Below are positions 1-4,783 of a stretch of 10,056 nucleotides of DNA, piece after piece (the first letter of the stretch is position 1; every line of letters begins with the position of its first letter). The DNA comes from Phycisphaerae bacterium (lineage in GTDB: Bacteria; Planctomycetota; Phycisphaerae; UBA1845; PWPN01): the NCBI GenBank assembly GCA_003557125.1, contig PWPN01000172.1, positions 1-10,056 on the forward strand. Direction: 5' to 3'. The notes beneath the pieces are model-generated. The model ran no database searches, was not told the origin of the DNA, and saw only the letters and a list, made by a program, of their open reading frames with translations. The position numbers and the translations under genes are program-made.

Positions 1-96
1 CCCGGAGCGTTGGCCATGACGGCCCTGATCGCGCATCGGCTTAACGGGACATGGGACCGCTTCTGGGCCTCACGGCCCCTACAGCGGGCCGCATAG
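1..96 (+). CDS. 3' end of an unidentified upstream gene (partial)
   Basis: Frame 1 is open from the window edge to a TAG at 94-96 and gives about 31 residues, ending WASRPLQRAA. Most third codon positions are G or C, as in the neighbouring genes, and the other two plus-strand frames stop within about 45 bases. The visible tail has no domain that I recognise. It does not look like the end of TrpF, TrpC or TrpA, so it gives no support for a trp operon. It could also be chance open sequence, since 31 codons is short at this GC content. Its stop lies about 50 bases before the trpB promoter. Confidence 0.4.
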   Translation, partial: PGALAMTALIAHRLNGTWDRFWASRPLQRAA

Positions 97-147
97 TGCC
101 CCGATGCGTCGGATGCACCCCACCGCGGCGCGGTACGGCTGCCCGTC

Positions 148-176
148 ATGACCCTGGTGACCTTTCCCGTTATAAT
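148..176 (+). promoter_or_regulatory. sigma70-type promoter for trpB
   Basis: A perfect -10 hexamer TATAAT (171-176) lies 17 bases after ATGACC (148-153), which matches the TTGACA consensus at 4 of 6 positions. Transcription would start near 183 and leave a leader of about 38 nt before trpB. That leader is too short for a classical trp attenuator, and I see no leader peptide with clustered Trp codons. No operator palindrome is obvious over the promoter. Confidence 0.65.
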
Positions 177-220
177 CCTGTATTGCACATACTCAAGGCC
201 TCAGCGGCAGGAAACCACCC

Positions 221-1441
221 ATGGCAGAACCGGTGACCCCATTGTCGACGAGTCGTCCCGATGCGCGAGGACGTTATGGAACGTTCGGCGGGCAGTACGT
301 TCCCGAGACGCTGATGCCGGCTGTCCACCAGCTGGCCGAGGAGTACGAGCGGGCGCGGAATGACGCAGCCTTCTGGACTGAACTGAACGGCTATCTCAAG
401 GACTACGTCGGCCGACCGACCCCGCTCTACCACGCGCGTCGACTGACCGAACGGCTCGGCGGTGCGCAGATCTATCTCAAGCGCGAAGATCTCACGCACA
501 CGGGCGCGCACAAGATCAACAACACGCTCGGCCAGGCGCTCTTGGCGGTGCGGATGGGCAAGCGGCGGGTCATCGCCGAGACCGGTGCCGGTCAGCACGG
601 CGTGGCCACCGCGACCGCAGCGGCGGTCCTCGGCCTCGAATGCGTCGTGTACATGGGCGCCGAAGACGTCCGCCGTCAGAAACTCAACGTCTTCCGGATG
701 GAACTGCTCGGTACGCACGTCGTGCCCGTCGACAGCGGCCAGAAAACGCTCAAGGACGCCATCAACGAAGCGATGCGCGACTGGATGGGCAGCGTCGAAA
801 ACACGCATTACGTCATCGGCAGCGTGATGGGCCCGCACCCGTTCCCAGCCATCGTCTGCGACTTCCAGTCGGTCGTCGGACGCGAAGCCCGTGCGCAGTT
901 TCTCGAAGCGACCGGCCGACTGCCCGATCGGGCCGTCGCCTGCGTCGGAGGCGGCAGCAACGCAGCCGGGCTGTTCGCACCGTTCATCGAGGACGACTCG
1001 GTACGGCTCATCGGCGTCGAGGCGGCCGGCGAAGGGCTGACGTCCGAACGGCATGCGGCCACGCTCTCCAAGGGACGCCCCGGCATCCTCCACGGGATGT
1101 ACACCTACGTGCTCCAGGACGACGACGGCCAGACCTTGCCCGTCCATTCCGTGTCGGCCGGCCTGGACTATCCCGGCGTCGGGCCGCTCCATGCGGCCTG
1201 GAAAGAGAGCGGGCGCGTCGCTTACGAATCGGTCTGCGACGACGAGGCGCTCAACGCTTTTGTGCTGCTCAGCGAGACGGAGGGGATCATTCCCGCACTC
1301 GAAAGCGCCCATGCCATCGCCTACATCGCACGCGTCGCGCCGAGCCTGCCGCGCGACGAAGCGATCGTCGTCAACCTGTCCGGCCGAGGCGATAAAGACT
1401 GCGTCGAGGCAGCCCGCCTGCTCGGCAAGCACATCGGCTGA
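221..1441 (+). CDS. trpB: tryptophan synthase beta subunit (TrpB1 type)
   Basis: The cytoplasmic PLP enzyme that condenses indole with L-serine to form L-tryptophan, the last step of tryptophan synthesis; it normally works as an alpha2-beta2 complex with TrpA. The 406-residue product has the usual full length and runs colinear with the family: [13 protein letters not shown] near residue 19, the PLP lysine K98 in HTGAHKINN, the catalytic glutamate E120 in AETGAGQHG, the PLP phosphate-binding loop GGGSN at 243-247, and the C-terminal NLSGRGDKD with S387. These motifs place it in the canonical TrpB1 group rather than TrpB2. The ATG is supported by AGGAAA at 209-214, six bases upstream, and by a strong promoter. 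There is no trpA or other trp gene within the window, and the downstream neighbour is convergent, so trpB appears to be transcribed alone. Confidence 0.97.
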   Translation: MAEPVTPLSTSRPDARGRYGTFGGQYVPETLMPAVHQLAEEYERARNDAAFWTELNGYLKDYVGRPTPLYHARRLTERLGGAQIYLKREDLTHTGAHKINNTLGQALLAVRMGKRRVIAETGAGQHGVATATAAAVLGLECVVYMGAEDVRRQKLNVFRMELLGTHVVPVDSGQKTLKDAINEAMRDWMGSVENTHYVIGSVMGPHPFPAIVCDFQSVVGREARAQFLEATGRLPDRAVACVGGGSNAAGLFAPFIEDDSVRLIGVEAAGEGLTSERHAATLSKGRPGILHGMYTYVLQDDDGQTLPVHSVSAGLDYPGVGPLHAAWKESGRVAYESVCDDEALNAFVLLSETEGIIPALESAHAIAYIARVAPSLPRDEAIVVNLSGRGDKDCVEAARLLGKHIG

Positions 1442-1476
1442 CGGTTGTGCCATCCTCTTGTCTGTGTCATTTCGGA

Positions 1477-1505
1477 TGTAGCGGCCGCCCCCCGTGGCGG
1501 CCGTC
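1477..1505. repeat. 29-bp palindromic repeat A, copy 1
   Basis: A REP-like palindrome with perfect 8-bp arms CGGCCGCC (1482-1489) and GGCGGCCG (1496-1503) around the loop CCCCGT, preceded by TGTAG. The same 29 bases recur exactly at 1626-1654 and 9948-9976, and in truncated form at 9895. It begins 36 bases after the trpB stop, so it may form the end of the trpB mRNA. Confidence 0.9.
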
Positions 1506-1534
1506 GGTCAAACAGCAAGCACTCCACGGACAAG

Positions 1535-1557
1535 CACTGGCGGACAAGCCGCCAGTG
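1535..1557. repeat. hairpin repeat B, copy 1
   Basis: A perfect 9-bp stem, CACTGGCGG (1535-1543) and CCGCCAGTG (1549-1557), closes a 5-base loop ACAAG. The flanking GGCAC on the right is shared with a second copy at 1897-1918. The conserved arms and loop show that the two are copies of one element, not independent palindromes. Confidence 0.85.
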
Positions 1558-1587
1558 GCACCCATGCGTGCGGCATCCGAGCCGCGA

Positions 1588-1633
1588 CCGTGAGGGAGCG
1601 GATGTGCCGGCCGTGAGGGAACGAATGTAGCGG
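1588..1633. repeat. tandem duplication, 23-bp unit x2
   Basis: Two adjacent 23-bp units, 1588-1610 and 1611-1633, differ at four positions; both begin CCGTGAGGGA and end CGG. The second unit runs into palindrome A copy 2, which starts at 1626, so the two repeats share eight bases. The boundary may record how one element was copied next to the other. Confidence 0.7.
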
Positions 1634-1654
1634 CCGCCCCCCGTGGCGGCCGTC
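1626..1654. repeat. 29-bp palindromic repeat A, copy 2
   Basis: Identical to the copy at 1477-1505 and in the same orientation, 149 bases further on. It has the same 8-bp arms and 6-base loop. Complete identity in otherwise diverging intergenic DNA suggests recent copying or selection on the hairpin. Confidence 0.9.
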
Positions 1655-1663
1655 TTCAACTCA

Positions 1664-1680
1664 ACGGGCGAGACGCCCGT
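1664..1680. repeat. short hairpin with 7-bp stem
   Basis: ACGGGCG (1664-1670) pairs perfectly with CGCCCGT (1674-1680) around a 3-base AGA loop. Its right arm overlaps the start of the 25-bp tandem repeat that follows. The string GCCCGTCCCACCC beginning in this arm occurs at 1675, 1700 and 9905, which points to another dispersed family. Confidence 0.65.
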
Positions 1681-1730
1681 CCCACCCAGTGATTCGAATG
1701 CCCGTCCCACCCAGTGATTCGAATGCCCGT
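1675..1730. repeat. perfect tandem duplication, 25-bp unit, about 2.2 copies
   Basis: Units 1675-1699 and 1700-1724 are identical over 25 bases (starting GCCCGTCCCACCC, ending TTCGAAT). The first six bases of a third unit follow at 1725-1730. A perfect duplication indicates a recent slippage or unequal recombination event, so the copy number may vary between strains. Confidence 0.85.
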
Positions 1731-1784
1731 ACTATTCTGGGTAGGGATACGCTCGTGCTATTCTCGGTAGGGATACACTCGTGG
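1728..1784. repeat. near-perfect tandem duplication, 26-bp unit, about 2.2 copies
   Basis: Units 1728-1753 and 1754-1779 match at 23 of 26 positions and share the core GGTAGGGATAC; CGTGG at 1780-1784 begins a third. It abuts the 25-bp tandem with three bases shared (CGT). The two have similar periods but clearly different sequences. Confidence 0.75.
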
Positions 1785-1795
1785 CGCCCGCTTCT

Positions 1796-1890
1796 TTCCC
1801 CCCTTATGAAGGGGGGATCAAGGGGGGTTCTTCCATCGTCGCGTGGCTGAAATAGACCCCCCCTCGCCCCCCCCTTTGCAAGGGGGGGAA
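1796..1890. mobile_element. 95-bp MITE-like element with hairpin-bearing inverted ends
   Basis: The left end reads TTCCCCCC and the right end GGGGGGAA. Each end is itself a hairpin: CCCCCCTT/AAGGGGGG (1798-1805 and 1809-1816) on the left, CCCCCCCTT/AAGGGGGGG (1868-1876 and 1880-1888) on the right, each with a 3-base loop. The inner parts (AAGGGGGGTT near 1820-1829, ACCCCCCC near 1856-1863) also face each other, giving imperfect inverted ends of about 33 bp around a core of about 25 bp. I see no target-site duplication and no ORF, so if mobile it moves in trans. It could instead be two independent palindromes placed head to head. Similar C-run/G-run palindromes are, from memory, common between genes in several bacterial phyla. 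Confidence 0.55.
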
Positions 1891-1896
1891 TCGCAG

Positions 1897-1918
1897 CACT
1901 GGCGGACAAGCGCCAGTG
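1897..1918. repeat. hairpin repeat B, copy 2
   Basis: CACTGGCG (1897-1904) pairs with CGCCAGTG (1911-1918) around GACAAG. Relative to the copy at 1535-1557 it lacks one C after the loop, shortening the stem to 8 bp. It lies 36 bases beyond the stop of the minus-strand reductase gene, a mirror of palindrome A beyond the trpB stop, and could define the 3' end of that mRNA. Confidence 0.8.
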
Positions 1919-1954
1919 GCACGCGGCGCACGAAGGCAGATATCGTCACAGGCC

Positions 1955-3355
1955 TTATGCGAGATTGGCTGACAGCTCCTGCAGCAGCTGGGTGATGCGC
2001 ACGTTTGACGGGCAGGCGTCGATGCATCGGCCGCACTGGTTGCAGCGCTGCGACGGGTCGTAGCCCGCCTTGGCGTAGAGCTCGCGGGCCATCTCTTTTT
2101 CGTTGTACTGATGGATGTACGCGTGGTAGCGGATCATGTCCGTCACCGCGATGCGTTCGGGGCAGACCGGCTCGCACGCGCCGCAGAGGTGGCAGGCGCC
2201 GGCCATCTGGAGCTTGACGATCGCGCGGAGCTCGCGCTGGGCCGAGGCGGTCAACTCCACGGCCGGCAAGGCGAGCGTGCGACGCAGTTCTTCGATATTG
2301 CTGACGGCCGAGATGCAGGCGTCGATCCGCTTTTCGGTCAGGTGGAGCATCCAGAGCTTGGCGCGCTCCCATTCGTTGTAGGACTCGCCCTCCATCAGGC
2401 TGTTGAGCTTTTCTTCGCGACCGTCGACCGGGCGATTCGCGATGCCCGTCGTCTTCATCGCGACGATGCCGATGTCGCGTTTTTTCAGGGCTGTCAGTTC
2501 GGGTTCGAAATTATCGAAGGATTCGGGATTGACGCCCGGCATGATGAGATCGATCTTCCAGGGGCCGCGCGTGTCAGCCTCCACGGCCGCTGCGAGAACC
2601 TCTTTCTGATGCTTGTGCGTGCTGAAGCCGAAGTGTTTCGTCTTGCCTGCCTTGTGCGCTTTTTCGTAAGCCTCCCAGAGCTCGACGCAATCGAAGATCC
2701 ACGGGATCTCGATGCCGTGCATCATGTAACAGTCGATCATGTCGACCTGCATCCGTTCGAGCGACTCATCGATCATCCGCAGATAGAGCTCGGCCATCCG
2801 CTTGCCGGCCGGGCGCAGGTCGGGCTTTTCGCCGGTCTCCTTCTGCTTGGCGACGGACTTGGCGTGCAGGGCGAGCAGATCGCCCTCGTCCTCGCCGAGG
2901 AAATCCTTCATGGCTTTGCGGTAGAGTTCGACGAGCTGCTCGTCGAGCTTGTCGAAGCCGGCGATGCCGGTCGCTTTGCTCGTGATCCAGAGCCTGTCGC
3001 GGAACTGGCGGAGGAAGTCGACCAGGTCGACCTCGTAGTTTCCGTAACCGCGCGCAGTGTCGTAGTAGTTGACACCCGACGCGAGCATACGGCGGAGCAG
3101 CGCGGGCTCGCGGATCCACCCGGCGACGATACGGCTGACCATGAGGTTCGTCCGCCCGAGCCGCCGATAGGTCATCCGCGGATTCTCGCTGAGGCGGATG
3201 AGCTTGTCGGGATCGACCTGGACATCGGGCAGCGCGTCGGTCGGCCGGGCGCCCTCATCGGCGGTCGCATGTCCCGTGACAGCCGCCGCTCCGACGGTGG
3301 CTGCGGTCGCTTTAAGGAACGCGCGTCGATCGAGCCGGTCGCGGGAAGGTGCCAT
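1955..3355 (-). CDS. Tat-exported aldo/keto reductase with two C-terminal [4Fe-4S] motifs
   Basis: A 466-residue redox protein. A twin-arginine signal, DRRAFLK at 9-15, precedes an Ala-rich hydrophobic stretch and a likely cleavage site after ATA (30-32), so the folded cofactor-loaded protein should be exported by Tat. Residues 63-370 form an aldo/keto reductase barrel with the family tetrad D99, Y104 (DTARGYG), K127 and H213. The K-to-H spacing is 86 residues against about 33 in typical family members, owing to a charged insertion around 133-185. The C-terminal part has two CxxCxxCxxxCP motifs, C388/391/394/398 and C438/441/444/448, expected to hold two [4Fe-4S] clusters. I infer electron transfer between clusters and the barrel; the substrate is unknown. 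The family resembles the ferredoxin-fused reductases of COG1453. An in-frame ATG at 3370 exists, but GGAGG at 3364-3368 sits 8 bases before the ATG at 3355, which I therefore choose. Confidence 0.9.
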   Translation of the reverse strand: MAPSRDRLDRRAFLKATAATVGAAAVTGHATADEGARPTDALPDVQVDPDKLIRLSENPRMTYRRLGRTNLMVSRIVAGWIREPALLRRMLASGVNYYDTARGYGNYEVDLVDFLRQFRDRLWITSKATGIAGFDKLDEQLVELYRKAMKDFLGEDEGDLLALHAKSVAKQKETGEKPDLRPAGKRMAELYLRMIDESLERMQVDMIDCYMMHGIEIPWIFDCVELWEAYEKAHKAGKTKHFGFSTHKHQKEVLAAAVEADTRGPWKIDLIMPGVNPESFDNFEPELTALKKRDIGIVAMKTTGIANRPVDGREEKLNSLMEGESYNEWERAKLWMLHLTEKRIDACISAVSNIEELRRTLALPAVELTASAQRELRAIVKLQMAGACHLCGACEPVCPERIAVTDMIRYHAYIHQYNEKEMARELYAKAGYDPSQRCNQCGRCIDACPSNVRITQLLQELSANLA

Positions 3356-3363
3356 AACGATGG

Positions 3364-3368
3364 CCTCC
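3364..3368 (-). promoter_or_regulatory. Shine-Dalgarno site deciding the reductase start
   Basis: On the minus strand GGAGG occupies 3368-3364, with an 8-base spacer before the ATG at 3355. If translation began at the in-frame ATG at 3370, this strong site would lie inside the coding sequence and no comparable site would precede the start. The shorter form also keeps the twin-arginine motif close to the N-terminus. Confidence 0.75.
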
Positions 3369-3400
3369 ATTGGTATCCATAGAGAGGATGATGGCGTTAT

Positions 3401-3417
3401 CCGCCGTGGGCGGCCGC
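3401..3417 (-). repeat. degenerate palindrome A-like hairpin in the reductase leader
   Basis: On the minus strand the 17 bases begin GCGGCCGCCC, matching repeat A, then read ACGGCGG in place of the full right arm. The remaining stem is 5 bp (CCGCC/GGCGG) with a 3-base loop. It falls between the predicted transcription start near 3431 and the start codon, so it would fold in the 5' leader. It may be a decayed copy of the dispersed palindrome or a coincidence of GC-rich sequence. Confidence 0.35.
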
Positions 3418-3437
3418 AATGGCCTGGTACGTCGGCC

Positions 3438-3467
3438 AGTATAGCGGCAGGCTATGCAGGGTGACAA
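3438..3467 (-). promoter_or_regulatory. sigma70-type promoter for the reductase gene
   Basis: Read on the minus strand, TTGTCA (3467-3462) and TATACT (3443-3438) each match their consensus at 5 of 6 positions and are 18 bases apart. Transcription would start near 3431, leaving a leader of about 75 nt. The reductase could thus be expressed independently of the upstream rsmE-mfd-isomerase genes, although read-through is possible because I see no terminator after the isomerase gene. Confidence 0.6.
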
Positions 3468-3499
3468 GATAAATCCGCGTCGAGGCAGAGGTTTTGTGC

Positions 3500-4783
3500 T
3501 CAACGCGACAGGGATGCGGGCTGCCGGGCGGCTCGGACGGCCCGGCCGACGGCGCTGAGCACCGAGCGGTGAAACTCGTCGCGTCGGCGGATCATGGCCC
3601 GTGCGACGAGCTGGGCGATATACGCGTCGCGGCGCCGGTCGAATTCCTCTTCCGCGATCCGCTGGAGGATCTGCTGCTGGGCCTCTTCGAACGAGAGCGT
3701 CGATGCGGGTGTGCGCTGGCCGCACTTGACGACGAAAAGCGCGTCGTCGGTCTCCACGATCTCGCTGTGTCGGCCGGGCTCGAGCGAAAAGAGCACCTCG
3801 CCCGCCTTGGCCCAGCGCCCGGTCAGTGCACCGGGGCTGATCGGCCCCCACGCCCCGCCCGCCCGGGCCCGGACACCTTGGCAGTAGGTGCGCGCAACTT
3901 CCGCGAAGTCCGTGCCCCGCGCCAGTTCGTCCCGGGCCTCTTCGAGTCTGGCGCGCGCCTCGCGGCGCGCTTCGGCCAGTTCATCCTCCGACGCCCGGTC
4001 GATCGGCTTGCCCAATGGCTCTTCGAGCGGAATCTCCAGCAGAAAGAGTTCAGCGCGGGGCGGCGTCGTGAAGGCGTCGAGGTGCGCCTGATAGTAATTC
4101 ATCAACTCGCGCCGCGTCGGTTCGTGCGTGGCCGGCTGGAACCGATCCCGCAAAAACTGCATCACCATGACCTGCCTTTTCGCACGCTCGGTGATGTCGT
4201 CCATCGTCAGGTCGAGCCGCTTAAGGTGCTGCTCGTAACGGACACGCACGCCGCCGAACCGCCGATTGATGACGTCGCGGACCATCCGCTCTGCCTCTTT
4301 CTGGAAGGCCTCTTCGAAACGCGCCTCGGTGTAGGACAACTGGGCCTGTTCATAGACGACAGCCAAACCGATCTGAAAGTCGATCTGCTGGGCGACCTCG
4401 CGCTGCACGTAGCCCTGGTAGGTGGGCAGAGGAAGCCCCTCGGCCTTTGTCAGGAGGTCGTCGAGGATCGGTTCGAGCACGTCCTGGACGGTGATCGTCT
4501 GGCGATTGACGAAAAGGACCGGGCTGCCGAACGGGTTCGGCCGGGTCGCCGTCGTGCCCGCGGGCGCCGGCGCGGTGGTCGGCTCCGGACGGGTCTCGGC
4601 CCCCGATCGGTCCACCGCCGGGTGGTACCGCCTGCGGTGGGCCGCTTCGTGATCGGCATATTTGGGTTTGATTTCGTCATCCTTGCAGGCGAACCCCGCC
4701 AGCAGCAGCACGAGGACGACGTGTGCCGCGGGCAGGTACGCTCGCAGGCGTTGAGCGGAACCGTGTGAGGATGCGTCGCTCAT
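3500..4783 (-). CDS. parvulin-type (SurA/PrsA-like) peptidyl-prolyl cis-trans isomerase, membrane-anchored
   Basis: Predicted extracytoplasmic folding factor that isomerises X-Pro bonds in exported proteins. The 427-residue product has a hydrophobic segment at 20-32 ending at C33. The preceding residues GFA fit the lipobox poorly, so it is either an atypical lipoprotein or held by an uncleaved anchor. A Pro/Ala/Thr-rich linker follows (62-86), then a helical SurA-N-like chaperone region (88-215) and a parvulin domain (240-356) with LARGTDFAEVAR, GGAWGPISPG and the closing strand ALFVVKCGQR. A charged helical tail of about 70 residues follows. Its ATG overlaps the mfd stop as ATGA (4780-4783). 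I see no Shine-Dalgarno sequence, which favours translation by re-initiation after mfd. Which exported proteins it serves is unknown. Confidence 0.85.
   Translation of the reverse strand: MSDASSHGSAQRLRAYLPAAHVVLVLLLAGFACKDDEIKPKYADHEAAHRRRYHPAVDRSGAETRPEPTTAPAPAGTTATRPNPFGSPVLFVNRQTITVQDVLEPILDDLLTKAEGLPLPTYQGYVQREVAQQIDFQIGLAVVYEQAQLSYTEARFEEAFQKEAERMVRDVINRRFGGVRVRYEQHLKRLDLTMDDITERAKRQVMVMQFLRDRFQPATHEPTRRELMNYYQAHLDAFTTPPRAELFLLEIPLEEPLGKPIDRASEDELAEARREARARLEEARDELARGTDFAEVARTYCQGVRARAGGAWGPISPGALTGRWAKAGEVLFSLEPGRHSEIVETDDALFVVKCGQRTPASTLSFEEAQQQILQRIAEEEFDRRRDAYIAQLVARAMIRRRDEFHRSVLSAVGRAVRAARQPASLSR

Larger units (their letters stand above)
1442..1954. other. gene-free, repeat-packed region between convergent trpB and the reductase gene
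   Basis: This 513-bp stretch separates two convergent genes and contains no credible ORF. It is a mosaic of short repeats, listed separately: palindromes at 1477-1505 and 1626-1654, hairpins at 1535-1557 and 1897-1918, a 23-bp tandem at 1588-1633, a 7-bp-stem hairpin at 1664-1680, tandems of 25 and 26 bp at 1675-1784 and a MITE-like element at 1796-1890. None of the hairpins is followed by a clear T-run, so I call no intrinsic terminator. The stem-loops may still stop transcription or protect mRNA ends for both genes. Confidence 0.8.

Noticed and set aside
183..220. A trp attenuator or leader peptide before trpB
   Set aside because: The predicted leader is only about 38 nt, with no short ORF rich in Trp codons and no alternative hairpins.
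170..1453. A 427-codon open frame on the minus strand across trpB
   Set aside because: It is the antisense of a clearly conserved trpB. High third-position GC removes stops from the opposite strand, and the translation has no recognisable domain.
1477..1505. Palindrome A as an intrinsic terminator for trpB
   Set aside because: The stem is strong, but no T-run follows it, so I annotate it only as a repeat.
1675..1784. Repeats of 25-26 bp considered as a CRISPR array
   Set aside because: The units are contiguous with no spacers, have only about two copies each, and no cas gene is present.
1661..1909. An 82-codon minus-strand frame across the repeats
   Set aside because: Its peptide is simply the translation of the MITE-like element and tandem repeats (LAKGGARGG-type strings), a common source of spurious small proteins.
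2111..3382. A 423-codon plus-strand frame opposite the aldo/keto reductase
   Set aside because: It mirrors the reductase codons, has no motif, and is contradicted by the Tat signal, tetrad and cluster cysteines on the minus strand.
3494..4768. A 424-codon plus-strand frame opposite the parvulin gene
   Set aside because: An antisense shadow: the minus-strand product has a signal segment, a parvulin domain and an ATGA junction with mfd.
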